Part shown: positions 20,485 to 32,340 of the stretch, piece after piece
How the letters are laid out: every line of letters starts with the position of its first letter
How positions within the stretch are numbered: position 1 is the stretch's first letter
Assembly (NCBI RefSeq): GCF_051014445.1
Contig: NW_027488365.1
Span: 40,558,001 to 40,622,000, forward strand
Direction of reading: 5' to 3'
Source: Colletes latitarsis
Lineage: Eukaryota; Arthropoda; Insecta; Hymenoptera; Colletidae
DNA length: 64,000 nt
Translations under genes and position numbers: made by a program
The notes under the pieces: generated by a model
The model's input: the letters and a program-made list of their open reading frames with translations, nothing else
Told to the model about the DNA's origin: nothing
Database searches by the model: none

Positions 20485-22362
20485 ATGGACACAGAAAATA
20501 AAATGGGGATGGGGCGGGTTTTGTCGGTTGGGGAGGACGGAGACGGGGTTGGGGTTAGGGTGGCGGCGCTCGCGCCCCACTCAGCGCCAGGTCCGGCTTC
20601 GTGGAGGGTGGAGGAGGACCACGACACGGCGTCGGTCTCGTCCTTCTCCTCCAGCACGAGCCACATAGGCTCTAAGAGGAAGAGGACGGGGCAGGCCGTC
20701 GTCGAGGTGGGCGGGGCGATGAGCCCGTCGGTGAGGCTGAGTTGCCTCAGGGACGAGGTGACCGAGGAGATATCGGAGAGGATCTCCTCGTCCCTGAGGC
20801 GGGTGGAGAAAGTCGCCGCTGCCTGCGCCTTTAAGGGGCAGAAAAGCGGTGGCGCGGAGGCCCTGAAGGCCGCGGCGGAGGAAATGAGGGAGGCGGCGCG
20901 GGAGCTCAGAGGGCGGAACGCCCGTCTGCAGCTCCTGTTGGAGGAGGAGCGACAGGGGAGGAGGAGGGCAGAGGCGCTGTGGAACAGCGCGGCCCTCCCT
21001 CCCATCCTCCCTCCTCCTCCACCGCCGCGTCCCTCGGCGGAGGTAAATAAGCGGAGTGCGGCGGCAGTGGTGCGGGGCACCGCGGGCCCCTCCACCCGCA
21101 CTCCGCCCGTGAAGAAGTCCCCGTCCTCCTCAGAAGACGATCTTCTGAGGAGGATTGGGGACATGATTGATGGCAAGCTGGCCGCCTTCCGGGAGGAGCT
21201 CCTCGCCGGAAGAGCGGTCAGCAGGAAGGCGGTGCCTCCCCGACCTGTTCCGGTGCTGTCGGGGAAGGCAAAGAAGGGCGGAGTGAAGGCTTCGCCCAGC
21301 GTTGCGGCACCAGGGCCCCGGGTCGCGACCCCCAAGGGGGGTGGTGTACCCGTGGTCGCGGTGGTCGCGTCCTCCACAGCACCCTCCCAAGGGGGGGTGG
21401 CGTGGAGTGAGGTGGTGGGGCGGAAGGCGAAGCGGGCGGCGAGGAAGGCCTCGCAACCGCAGCCTCCGCCTCCGCCGCCGGCGGCTAAGGTAAAGGCCGC
21501 GAAGGTCGGGAAGGCACGACCAGGTCGTCCCCCAAAAACGGCAGCGGTGACGCTGACCGTTGCGCAGGGGGGCGACCTGACCCTCGCGGAGGCGATGCGG
21601 CTCGCCAGGGAGAATATCTCCCTGGAAGAGCTGGGCATCGCCTCCGTGAGGGCGAAGAGGGCCGTGACCGGGGGTCTCTTGCTGGAGATCCCCGGTGCAG
21701 AAGGCGGCGCGAAGGCGGATCGTCTCGCCCAGAGGCTCCGGGAGCAGCTGGGCGAGCGAGGTGTCCGGGTCGCCCGGCCCACGAAGCACACGGAGATGCG
21801 CGTTTGTGGGCTGGACGACTCGGTCAGCGCACAGGATGTGTCCCGTGCCCTTGCGAGGGCGGGGGACTGTCCTGTGGAGGACCTGCGGATCGGAGAGATC
21901 CGCAGGTCGCCATCCGGCCTCGGGTCGGTGTGGGCCCGGTGCCCTCTCTCCGCCGCCCGTAAGGTGGCGGAATCCGGGAGGGTGTTGGTGGGGTGGGTTT
22001 CGGCGCGAGTGGAAATCCTCGCGCCGCGCCCGCTCCAGTGTCACCGCTGCCTCGAATTGGGGCACGTGAGGCAGTGGTGCACCTCGCCGGTGGACCGCAG
22101 CGGTCAGTGTTACCGCTGCGGTGCCAAAGAGCACCGTGCGAGCCAGTGCTCGGCGGCCCCCCACTGCCCGCTGTGTGCGGACATGGGGAGGCCAGCCGAT
22201 CACTGGGTGGGGAGCAAGAAGTGCTCCCCCCCCTCCCGGAAGGAGAGGAAGAGGCGGGCTGCACCGGCTCCGGTGCCGAGGGCGGTGGCATCGTCCTCCA
22301 TGGAGGTGGACGGTGCTACGGGGACGGACGGCCGGGAGGAGGCTGGCGCGGCCATTAATTAA
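20485..22362 (+). CDS. R1-clade ORF1 (gag-like RNA-binding protein), copy B
   Basis: A frame of 625 codons from the first ATG (20485); an in-frame GTG at 20449 would add 12 residues but ATG is preferred. The N-terminal third is acidic and Ser-rich. About residues 90-180 form a likely coiled coil rich in Glu, Arg, Ala and Leu (RLQLLLEEERQGRRRAEAL). A Pro-rich linker (LPPILPPPPPPRPS) follows, then a basic Lys/Arg/Ala/Pro region, and three zinc knuckles near 518-580: two CX2CX4HX4C and one CX2CX8HX6C, the R1-clade arrangement. The stop TAA shares its last A with the ORF2 ATG. A His replaces Arg in PTKHTEMR and a Trp replaces Arg in ADHWVG relative to sister copies. Confidence 0.92.
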   Translation: MDTENKMGMGRVLSVGEDGDGVGVRVAALAPHSAPGPASWRVEEDHDTASVSSFSSSTSHIGSKRKRTGQAVVEVGGAMSPSVRLSCLRDEVTEEISERISSSLRRVEKVAAACAFKGQKSGGAEALKAAAEEMREAARELRGRNARLQLLLEEERQGRRRAEALWNSAALPPILPPPPPPRPSAEVNKRSAAAVVRGTAGPSTRTPPVKKSPSSSEDDLLRRIGDMIDGKLAAFREELLAGRAVSRKAVPPRPVPVLSGKAKKGGVKASPSVAAPGPRVATPKGGGVPVVAVVASSTAPSQGGVAWSEVVGRKAKRAARKASQPQPPPPPPAAKVKAAKVGKARPGRPPKTAAVTLTVAQGGDLTLAEAMRLARENISLEELGIASVRAKRAVTGGLLLEIPGAEGGAKADRLAQRLREQLGERGVRVARPTKHTEMRVCGLDDSVSAQDVSRALARAGDCPVEDLRIGEIRRSPSGLGSVWARCPLSAARKVAESGRVLVGWVSARVEILAPRPLQCHRCLELGHVRQWCTSPVDRSGQCYRCGAKEHRASQCSAAPHCPLCADMGRPADHWVGSKKCSPPSRKERKRRAAPAPVPRAVASSSMEVDGATGTDGREEAGAAIN

Positions 22363-24991
22363 TGCCGCCCCGCCTCCTCCTCCAGGCCAACCTCAACCAC
22401 TGCCGCGCGGCACAGGACTTGATGTCCCAAGTCCTCGCGGAGTGGGGGGTTGGCCTGGCGGTCGCCGCCGAGCCGTACCGCGTCCCTGATCACCCTCATT
22501 GGGTGGGCGACGCGGACGGCTTGGTGGCGACGGTATGGGGAGGGGGCGACGGGTCCCCACCGTTCTCCTTGTTGGAGCGCGGTCGCGGATTCGTCGCCGT
22601 GGACTGAGGGGGAATCGCTGTGGTGGGGTGCTACATTTCGCCCCGTAGCGGTCACGCTGCGTTCGAGCTGTACTTGGCCGAGGTCGCGGCATGCGTGCAG
22701 CGCTGCGCGGCCCGGCCGGTGCTGGTCCTGGGGGATTTTAATGCCAAGTCGGTGGCTTGGGGATCCCCCAGGACCTCCGTTCGCGGCGGGATCCTGGGCG
22801 ATTGGGCGGCGGGGCTCGACCTCCGGGTATTGAACCGGGGGTCGGAGCACACATGCGTGCGGCGATATGGGGGGTCCATCGTGGATGTTGGATTCGCGAC
22901 CCCCAACGCCGTGCGCATGGTGTCGGGTTGGCACGTGGTCGCGGGGGCAGAGACACTCTCCGATCACCGGTACATTCGGATGGAGGTCTCTGCCGCCGCG
23001 AGTGCATCCCGACACGGCCGCCTGCGTGGCGCCCCACCACACCGCTGGGCGCTTCGGCGCCTGGACAAGGACGCCCTGATGGCAGCTGCCCTCGCTGCAA
23101 CTTGGCCGCAGGGAGCGGCCGAGTTGCCGAGCATAGAGGAGGAGGTCGCCCGGCTCGGAGCATTGGTCGCGGGTATTTGCGACGCAGCGATGCCTCGGGT
23201 CGGGCGGGCTTCTCCTCGCCGGGCGGTGTACTGGTGGTCGGACGCGATCGCGGAGTTGCGAGTCGCGACTGTCCGCGCCCGACGCCAGTACACCCGCGCG
23301 CGCCGTCGTCAACGTACAGGCGACGGCGTGGCGCGAGCGAGGGCAGCTGATGACCTGTATGGAGCATACTGCGTGGCGCGGGTTGCTCTGCAGGTCGCCA
23401 TCGAACGGGCCAAGACCCAGGCATGGAAGGAGCTCCTCCAGACCCTTGATGACGATCCATGGGGGTGCCCATATAAGGTGGTGCTGAATAAGCTCCGCCC
23501 GTGGGCGCCCCCCGTCACCGAGGGTCTTGACCCCCGGCTGCTGGAGGACGTGGTCAATACACTCTTCCCAATTGGGGAGAGGGGACCGCGTCCTCCGGCG
23601 GCGGCGGCTGTCCCAGTGGAGTGGACGGCCGAGCTGGGGGTCACGCAGGAGGAGCTGGCAGCGGCCATCAGACGGCTCGGGGTTCGTAACACGGCCCCGG
23701 GTCCGGATGGTGTGCCTGGCCGGGTTTGGGTCTTGACCCAGGGCGTCCTTGGGGCCGACCTCAGGCGGTTGTTCGACCGCTGCCTGAGGGACGGGCGATT
23801 CCCCCCCAGTTGGAAGGTGGCGAGGATGGTCCTCCTCCGGAAGGAGGGTCGGCCCGCGGAGTCTCCCTCCGCATACCGGCCCATTTGTCTCCTCGACGAG
23901 GTGGGCAAGCTCTTCGAGCGTGTGATTGCTGCCCGCCTCGTCGAGCACCTGTGGCGGGGTGATCCCGGTCTGGCCGACTGGCAGTACGGTTTCCGGGGGG
24001 GCCGGTCGACGGTCGACGCGATCAGTCGGGTCAGGGTCCTCTCGGAGTCGGCCGTCTCCCGGGGAGCGGTGGCGTTTGCGGTATCGCTGGATATTGCCAA
24101 CGCGTTTAACACCCTTCCCTGGGGGGAGATACGGAGGGGGCTCGAATATCATCGGGTACCCCCGTGTCTCAGGGCAGTCGTCGGGGATTATCTCCGCGGC
24201 AGGTGGATCGAGTATCCGGGCCGGGATGGTGATATGCGGTGGGAGGTCTACTGCGGGGTTCCGCAGGGGTCGGTCATCGGGCCACTCCTGTGGAACATCG
24301 CGTACGACGCGGTGTCGCGGGCCGACCTCCCCGACGGCGTCAGTACCGTGTGTTACGCAGATGACACACTGGTGCTGGCCGTCGGGACTCAGTGGGGGAG
24401 GGCCAAGCGCCTCGCCGAGGAGGGGGCGTAACGCGTCGTCGGCCGGATCAGGGGGATGGGGAAGACGGTGGCGATCCATATGACCGAGGTGATAGCGTTC
24501 CATTCACCTCGGCAGGATCCGTCACCCCCTCTGATCCGGGTGGGTGGGGCTGATATCGAGGTGAAGCCCCGGATGAGGTAACTGGGGCTGATACTCGATA
24601 GCCACTGGCGCTTCGAGGAGCATTTCCGGTGCCTGGTTCCCCGGTTCGAGAGGATGGTCTCGGCTTTAGGCCGGATCCTCCCCAACCTGGGGGGCACGGC
24701 GGGACGAGTTCGCCGCCTCTATGTGGCAATGGTTCAGTCTGTGGCCCTATACGGGGCCCCCGCCTGGGCGGACGACCTGGCGGCCTCCCGGCGCAGCATG
24801 ACGATGCTGCGTCGGGTGCAGAGGCGGATGGCGCTGAGGGTCGTCCGCGGCTACCGGGCCGTGTCGCATGAGGCGGCGACGGTCCTTGCGGGGATGCCGC
24901 CCATGGATCTCCTCGCGCGGTCGCACGCGATGATGTATCCTCATCGTGTCGACCGTCGCGCGGGAGTGGGGGCCGTCCCGGGAGAGCAGGA
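22362..24991 (+). pseudogene. R1-clade ORF2, copy B, stops and 3' loss
   Basis: It begins MPPRLLLQANLNH at the TAATG overlap. TGA at 22605-22607 replaces the Trp codon in VDWGG within the endonuclease. The next open stretch, to TAA 24429-24431, holds the remaining endonuclease (GDFNAKS, SDH) and RT motifs (SLDIANAF, GVPQGSVIGPLLWN, YADD). TAA 24429 stands where sister copies read CAA; another stop follows near 24579. From 23953 onward residues such as HLWRGDPGLADWQYG and SAVSRGAVAFAVSLD depart from the young copies. The thumb is incomplete and the C-terminal knuckle is missing. Confidence 0.92.
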
Positions 24992-27900
24992 AGCATTCTA
25001 GTAAGCAAGCAGCAAGCTAATAAGAAACAAGTAAGCTACTATGCACGGTGCACGCTAGTAAGCATGCAGTGAGCCAGTAAGCGAGCAGGAAGCCAGTGAG
25101 GAAGCAGGAAGCTAGTAAGGAGGCAGCATGCCAGTAGACAAGCAGTAAGCTAGAAGCAAGCAGCAAGCTAGTAAGCAAGCAGAATGCTGGAATGCAAGCA
25201 GCAGGCTAGCAAGAAAGCAGTTAGCTATTGAGCAAGCAGTAAGCTAGTAAGCAAGCAGTGAGCTAGTAAGCCGGGAGGAAGCTAATAAACAAGCAGTAGG
25301 ACAGTAAGCAAACAGTAAGCTAGTATGCAAGCAGTAAGTTGGTAAGAAACAATTATGCTAGTAAGCAACCAGTAAGCTAGTATGCAAGCAGTAAGCTAGT
25401 AGGCAAGCAGTAAGCTAGTAAGCTACCAGTATGCTAGTAAGAAACAAGTAAGTAGGCTAGTAGAAAAGCAATTAGCATGTAAGAAAGAAGTATGCTAGTA
25501 AGGAAGATGTATGCTAGTAAGGAAGCAGTATGCTAGCAAGCAAGCAGTAACCTAGTGTGCAAGCAGTTAGCTAGTAAGCGAGGAGGAAGCTAGTAAGCAA
25601 GTAGTAAGCTAGATAGCGAGCAGCTGGCTAGTAAGCAAGCAGTAAGCTAGAAGGCATGCGGCAGGCTAGTAGGCGAGGCGTAAGCGAGTATGCAAGCAGT
25701 AAGCTAGAAAGCATGCAATAAGAGAGTAAGCAAGCACAAACCTAGCAAGCATGCAGTAAGCTAGTATCAAAGCATTAAGTTAGTATCAAAGCAGTAAGTT
25801 AGTAACAAAGCAGGACGCTAGTAAGCAAGCTGTAAGCGAGTAAGCTAGCAGTAAGCTAGTAAGCTTGCAGTAAGCTACAAAGCCAGCAAGAAGCTAGTAA
25901 GCAAGCTGTATGTTAGTAAGCAAGCAGTAAGCTAGTAAGCCAGCAGTGAGCTAGTATGCGTGGGGGGAACCAGTAAGGAAGCAGTATGCTAGAAAGTAAG
26001 CAGTAACCTAGATAGCAAGTCGTGTGCTAGTAAGCGACCAGAGAGCTAGTAAGCGAGCAGGAAACTGGTAACAAAGCAGTAATCTAGTAGCAAGCAGTAT
26101 ACTGCTAAGAAAGCAGTTAGCTAGTAAGCAAGTAGTAAGCTAGTAAGCAAGCAGGAAGCTGGTAAGGAGGCACTATGTTAGAAAGCAAGTAGAAGGCTAG
26201 TAATGAAGCAGTAAGCGAGTAAGTAACCATTAAGCTAGTAAGCAAGCTGTAACCTAGTGTGCAAGCAGTTAGCTACTAAGCGAGGAGAAAGCTAGTAAGG
26301 AAGCAGTACGCTAGTAAGCAAGCAGTAAGCTAGAAGCAAGCAGCAAGCTTTTAAGCAAGCAGTGCGATGGAAAGCCTGCAGCAGGGTAGCAAGAAAGCTG
26401 GTAGCTAGTAAGCAAGCAGTACTTTACTAAGCAAGCAGTAAGCTAGTAAGCAAGCTGTAACTGGTAAGAAAGCAGTAAGCTAGAAGGCAAGCAGCAAGCT
26501 AGTAAGCAAGCAACAAGTTAGTAAGCGAGCGGGTAGTTAGTAAGTAAGCAGTGAGCTAGTAAGGGAGCAGGACGCCAGTTAGGACGCGGGAGGCTAGTAA
26601 GCAAGCAGCTGGCACGTAAGACAGAAGTAAGTTAAGAAGAAGGCAGGAGTGTAGTAAGAAAGCAGTTAGGTAGTAGGCAAGCAGTAAGCTGCTAAGCAAG
26701 CAGTACGCTAGTTACCAAACAGTAAGCTTGCAAGCATGCAGCGGGCTAGTATGAAAGCAGTTAGTTAGTACGGAAGCAGTAGGCTAGTAAGCAAGCTGCA
26801 AGCTAGTAAGGAAGCAGTAAGCTAGTATGGAAGCAGCTGGCTAGTAAGCAAGCAGGTGGCTAGTAAGACAGAAGTAAGTTATGAAGAAAGCCGGAATGCA
26901 GTAAGGAAGCAGTTAGGTAGTAAGCAAGCAGTAAGCCAGTAAGCGATGAGGAAGCTAGTAAGAAAGCAGCATGATAGTAAGCTAGCAGTAAGCTAGTAAC
27001 CAAAAAGTAAGTTAGCATGAAAGCAGTAAGCTGGTATGAAAGCACTTATCTAGTAAGCAAGTTGTAATCTAGTAAACAAGAAATGAACTAGTAAGCGAGC
27101 AGGAAGCTAGTAAGAACGCTCTATGTTAGTAACAAAACAATAAGCTAGTAGGCAAGCAGTAAGCTGGAATGGAAGCTATTAGCTTGTGAGCAAGCAGTAA
27201 GCTAGTAACAAAGCATTCTGCTAGTAAGCACGCAGTAGGCTAGTAAGCAAGCAGTAAGCTAGTATGCGAGCCGGGAGCTAGTGAGCAAGCAACAAGCTAG
27301 TAAGAATGCAGGTAGCCAGTAGGAAAGCAGTTAGCTAGTAAGCAAGCAGTAAGCTAGTATGCAAGCTGTAAGCTGTTAAGCACGCAATGAGCTACTAAGC
27401 GAGCAGGAAGCTAGTAAGGAAGCAGTATGATAGTAATCACGCAGTAAGCTAGTAGGCATCCAGTAAGCTACTAAGCAAGCGGTGAGCTAATAAGCGAGGG
27501 GGAAGCTAGCAAGGTAGCAGTATGCTAGTTATCAAGCAGTATGCTTGTAGGAAACTAGTAAGCTAGAAAGCAAGCAGCAGGCTAGTAAGGAAGCAATTAG
27601 CTAGTTAGAAAGCAGTATGCTAGTAAGAAAGCAATGAGCTATTAAGCAGGCGGGAAGCTAGTAAGGAAACACTAAGGTAGATAGCAAGCAGGAGTCTAGT
27701 AAGTAAGCAGTAAGCTAGAAAGCATGGAGTGTGCTGGTAAGAGAGCAGGAAGGTAGTAAGGAAGCAGTGTTCGAGTGAGCAAGCAGTGAGCTGGTAAGGA
27801 ATCAGTTAGCTAGTAAGGAAGTAGTGAGCTAGTAAGCGAGCAGGAAGCTACTAACCCAGCACTGTGATAGTAACCGTGCAGGAAGCTAGTAGGGAAGCAG

Positions 27901-28102
27901 TATCCTCGTAAGCATGTAGTAAGCTAGAAAGCAAGCAGTAAGATAGAAAGCAAGCAGTAATCTAGAATCGAAGAACTAAGTTAGTAAGAAAGCAGTATGT
28001 TAGTATCAAAGCAGTAAGCTAGTGAGCAAGCAGTAAGCTAGTAAGCAAGCAGGGAGCTAGTAAGCGAGCCGGATGCTAGTAAGGGAGCAGTATGCTAGTA
28101 AC
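24992..28102 (+). repeat. 19-bp satellite array 2
   Basis: About 3.1 kb of the same 19-mer satellite (consensus AGTAAGCTAGTAAGCAAGC) on the same strand as arrays 1 and 3. It starts at a GAGCAGGAA shared with R1 ORF2 and ends abruptly at 28102 against the 176-bp satellite. Copies vary widely in sequence and a few have lost or gained bases. Nothing else is found inside it. Confidence 0.95.
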
Positions 28103-29718
28103 AGTCAATTAAACCTGGCCTCCATCAATATTTAAAAGGATAACGCCGGATAGGTCTGGGTTAGGTCTGGTATGTGCCATTATCTGCCTCATACTTTCGC
28201 ATTTTTCGCATACTAGTTGGCCAGAACCTGGGCATTTCCTGGTTCGGATCACGTAGTAATGTGGTACCACACTGAAGCAGTCAATTAAACCTGGTTTCGA
28301 TCAATATTTTGGAGGATAACACCGGTTAGGTCTGGGTTGGGTCTGGTATTTGCAATCATCTTCCTCATACTTTCACATTTTTCGCATACTAGTTGGCCAG
28401 AACCTGGGCATTTCCTGGTTCGGATCACGTAGTAATGTGGTACCACACTGAAGCAGTCAATTAAACCTGGTTTCGATCAATATTTTGGAGGATAACACCG
28501 GTTAGGTCTGGGTTGGGTCTGGTATTTGCAATCATCTGTCTCATACTTTCGCATTTTTCGCATTCTTGTTGGCCAGAACCTGGGCTTTCTCTGGTTTGGA
28601 TCACGTAGTAATGTGGTACCACACTGAAATAGTTAACTCAACCTGGTTCCGATTAATATTTTAGATGCTAACACCGGTTAGGTTTGTGTTAGGTCTGGTA
28701 ATTGCAAACATCTGCCTCATACTTTCGCATTTTTCGCATACTTGTTGGCCAGATCCTGGGTTTTTTTCTGGTTAGGATCACGTATTAATGTCGTGCCACA
28801 TTGAAGTAGTCAATTAAACCTGGATTCGATCAATATTTTATAGGATAACACCGGTTAGGTCTGGGTTACGTCTGGTATTTGCAATCATCTTCCTCATACT
28901 TTCACATTTTTCGCATACTAGTTGGCCAGAACCTGGGCATTTCCTGGTTCGGATCACGTAGTAATGTGGTACCACACTGAAGCAGTCAATTAAACCTGGT
29001 TTCGATCAATATTTTGGAGGATAACACCGGTTAGGTCTGGGTTGGGTCTGGTATTTGCAATCATCTGTCTCATACTTTCGCATTTTTCGCATTCTTGTTG
29101 GCCAGATCCGGGGCTTTTTCTGATTTGGATCATGTAATAATGTGGTACCATACTGAAACCGTCAATTAAACCTTGATTTGGTCAATACTTTAGAGACTAA
29201 CATCGGTTAGGTTTGTGTTAGGTCTGGTATTTGCAAACATCTGCCTCATGCTTTCGCATTTTTCGCATACTGGTTGGCCAGATCCTGGGTTTTTTTTGTA
29301 GTTGGGACCACGTATTAGTGTGGTACCACATTGAAATGGACAATTAAACCTGGTTCCGATTAATATTTTAGAGTATAACGCCGGTTATGTCTGGGTTAGG
29401 TCTGGTATTTGCAAACATCTGCCTCATACTTTCACATTTTTCGCATACTAGTTGGCCAGAACCTGGGCATTTCCTGGTTCGGATCACGTAGTAATGTGGT
29501 ACCACATTGAAGTAGTCAATTAAACCTGGATTCGATCAATATTTTATAGGATAACACCGGTTAGGTCTGGGTTACGTCTGGTATTTGCAATCATCTTCCT
29601 CATACTTTCACATTTTTCGCATACTAGTTGGCCAGATTCTGGGCTTTTTCTGATTTGGATCACGTAGCAATGTGGTACCACACTGAAACCGTCAACTAAA
29701 CCTGGATTTGATCAATAC
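28103..29718 (+). repeat. 176-bp satellite array (about nine monomers)
   Basis: AGTCAATTAAACCTGG or its variants recur at 28103, 28279, 28455, 28631, 28808, 28984, 29160, 29338, 29514 and 29690, a spacing of 176-178 bp. Each monomer also carries GGTTAGGTCTGGGTT, CTTTCGCATTTTTCGCATAC and GTAATGTGGTACCACA. The last monomer is cut at CAATAC (29718) by the Gypsy LTR and resumes at 40843. Monomers differ in blocks, suggesting at least two types. No coding frame is seen. Confidence 0.96.
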
Positions 29719-30030
29719 TGTAGGATAAAATCAGCGCACACACTCGCTCCGCACTCCACAATGGCTCGCAACGCTCTGTTTTTTCTCCGGTCACTCTCTC
29801 CTAATCTCTCATACTCACACACACACTCACAAACACGCACGCCTTAAGACAAAACCTGCACGCATTCTGTATTCGTCTTCGCAACCGGGCAATCGATAAA
29901 ACCTGTACACATTCTGCACTCGTCCTCGCAACCGGGCAATCGATTAGTTTGTTTTCCCGGTCCGATCAGCTGACTCCAGTCACTCACCTCACGCATTTAC
30001 ATACCAGCGCACTCACATTCTCACTCCACA
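29719..30030 (-). repeat. Gypsy 3' LTR
   Basis: On plus it reads TGTAGGATAAAATCAGCG to CTCACTCCACA, matching 40531-40842 at about 95%. It is left-flanked by ATAC. It contains a CA-rich stretch near 29815-29845 which differs from the CA repeat in the other LTR. Confidence 0.96.
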
Positions 30031-30072
30031 CTCGGCCATCCTGCATGATATCTGCCCTCAGATATCCATTGT

Positions 30073-32325
30073 TCATTCTTCACCTGATGAGTCATCACTA
30101 GCTTCATTAACCCAGGGTTTCATGTGTTCCGCCGAAGTCGATGTTTGCTTCGGACCTTCGTGCTCGCCCACCTTATGTACAATGAAACGATCATTCTTTA
30201 GAAGCCTCTCAACCCGATACGGACCTAAGTATTTGGACGCTAATTTTAACCCCGGGCCACACTGGGTTCTTTTTATGGCAACCAACTCTCCCTCCTTGTA
30301 TTGTCGAGCTTCCTTTCGACGTTTATCGTATCCGCGACGATTCTCACTCTGAATCTTCAAAATATTTTCCTTAGCTTGATTCCGCAGTTCTTCCCTGCTA
30401 GTCTGAAACATATCAATCCATTCCCTCTCTATCAACTCACGAATATCCAGATTATCTTTCATTCTTGGGCATGTCTCAAAAAGTAACTTAAACGGCGTTG
30501 TCCCGATGCTCTTATGAGGCGTTGCATTTAAAAACCTCTGCGTAATATCTAAATATCGATACTACTCTTCCGGCTTTGGTGCCGCTAACTTTGTTACCAC
30601 CGGTATAAGCGTCCTGTTTACGCGCTCTACGTGACCGTTTGCTCTCGGCATTCCCGCAGTTATCAAAATCTGTTCAATCCCTTCCGATCTACAATATTCC
30701 CGAAAATCATGCGAAGTGAAAGCTGTACCCCGATCAGAGATAATTCTCCGAGGATTTCCAAAAACTGACGATTGCTTTCTCAAACGTTCCATCACTTCGG
30801 AGGTAGCTGCAGTCTTCGTGGCATACAGCCACACAAACTTCGAAAATGCATCCACAACTACAAAAATATGTTTATATGTCTTTCGCGTAGACGGAAGTGG
30901 TCCGAGATGGTCAATATGATATGTATCTAATGGCACACTACCCTTGTCAATAGAATGTAAAAATCCCTCCCGTCTCCCATGTTTCCTTTCAGCAAGAATA
31001 CATGGAACACAATTACGCACAACCTTTTCTACCTTTGATTTTAAGTCCGTGAATCAATAGTCCTTTCTAACCAGCGTTTCCGTTTTCGCACTCCCGATAT
31101 GACCGTTTTCGTGTACACGTCGAATGATTTGTGACTGCATAATACGCGGTACTATCAATTTTACGTCACTCTCAATTTCCTTAAACAAAAGACCAATCCG
31201 CACCACAAACCCTCTTAACTGTATTTCATTCATCGCTTCGACAATCGGTTTCAAACTCTCATCTTCACACTGCGCTTTACGTAATCTCACAATCATACTA
31301 TCCTCACACTCGTCTATTAACATACACTCCGGAAGCGGATTCCGGCTTAACGCGTCTACATGCCTTAAACTATTTCCCGAACGGTGCTCTGTTTTATAAT
31401 CGAACTCCTCTAACAAAAGAGCCCATCTCGCAACTCGCACACACAAATCTCTCTTACGCATCGTTAGTGTAAACGCCTGACAATCTGTAACTATTTTAAA
31501 CATTATACCTAACAAATATATTCTAAATTTTTTTAGAGCTTTAACTATTGCTAACACTTCCAGCTCATAACTAATATATCTCGATTCTGCTGGTGTTGTT
31601 TTTCCGCTTGCAAAGTATACTGGATAAAATTTATTATCATTACTATCACGCTATAAAAGAATCGCACCATAATCATACATTGAAGCATCCGTATGTAATT
31701 CCGTTTCCGCTTTTAACCTATATAACCTCAAAACTGGACCACTGCTCAAAATAGTTTTTAACCTCGTAAATGCTAATTTTTCTTCTTCCCCAAAATGAAA
31801 GTTAACGTTTGTTTTCAATAAATTTGTTAACGGCCGCGCAATCACGGAATAATTTCGGATAAATTTTCTAAAGTAACCAGCCAAACCCAAAAAACTTTGA
31901 TTCTGCTTGAAATTTTGTGGCTGGGGAAATCTCACAACTGCCTCTGCTTTCTTTTCCGACGGACGAATGCTTCCGTCTTCAACTATGTGCCCTAAAAACT
32001 CTACTTTTGTTTGCAAAAAGCTACACTTTTTTCAATTAATGTTCAAAATTCTTCTGCCACGCGCAACACCATCTTTAGGTTTTCTATACCATCTTCGTAA
32101 TCCAATGAAGGAATAATTAAATCATCCATATAAATTATAACTTTTTTCTTATTAACTAAATCTTTAAAAACAGCATTTATAAATTTTTGAAACACCGCCG
32201 GTGAGTTACATAAACCGAATGGAACATACAAAAATTCATATTGGCCGTTTGGAACTATAAAAGCAGTATATTTCCTACTATCCTCATCTATAAGCACGTG
32301 GAAAAATCCATTTTTTAAATCTAAA
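30073..32325 (-). pseudogene. Gypsy pol: RT (after motif A), RNase H, integrase; with stops
   Basis: Read on minus: motif A LDLKNGFF near 32310, FGLCNSPAVFQKF, YMDD in VIIYMDDLII, the connection FLGHIVEDG and FLGLAGYFRKFI, RNase H with TDASMYDYGAILL, HRSGNSLRHVDALSR, then the integrase with a zinc region (VRNCVPCILA), catalytic IDHLGP, SDRGTAFTS and GHVERVNRTL, and a C-terminal tail ending near 30073 (EASDDSSGEE). Breaks: a frameshift plus TGA near 32020-32045, TAG near 31650, TGA near 31053 and TAG near 30563. Three of the stops stand where related proteins have Trp and one where Gln is usual. No chromodomain was recognised in the C-terminal tail. The whole is not translatable as one protein. 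Confidence 0.9.
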
Positions 32326-32340
32326 GTACTAAAAATATGT

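Larger units (their letters stand above)
20101..24991 (+). mobile_element. R1-clade copy B, young 5' half joined to old 3' half
   Basis: The 5' end (CCCTCAGGGGCTGCC) and 5' UTR are complete and ORF1 is intact. Up to about 23950 the sequence is nearly identical to the complete copy; from 23953 on it carries the substitutions of the old subfamily. It then ends inside ORF2 at GAGCAGGAA near 24991, continuing straight into satellite. There is no 3' UTR, no poly(A), and no right-hand target duplicate. The left end interrupts a Copia RT. Confidence 0.92.

Noticed and set aside
28103..29718. rDNA spacer or tRNA cluster
   Set aside because: No rRNA or tRNA features appear; it is a plain 176-bp tandem repeat.
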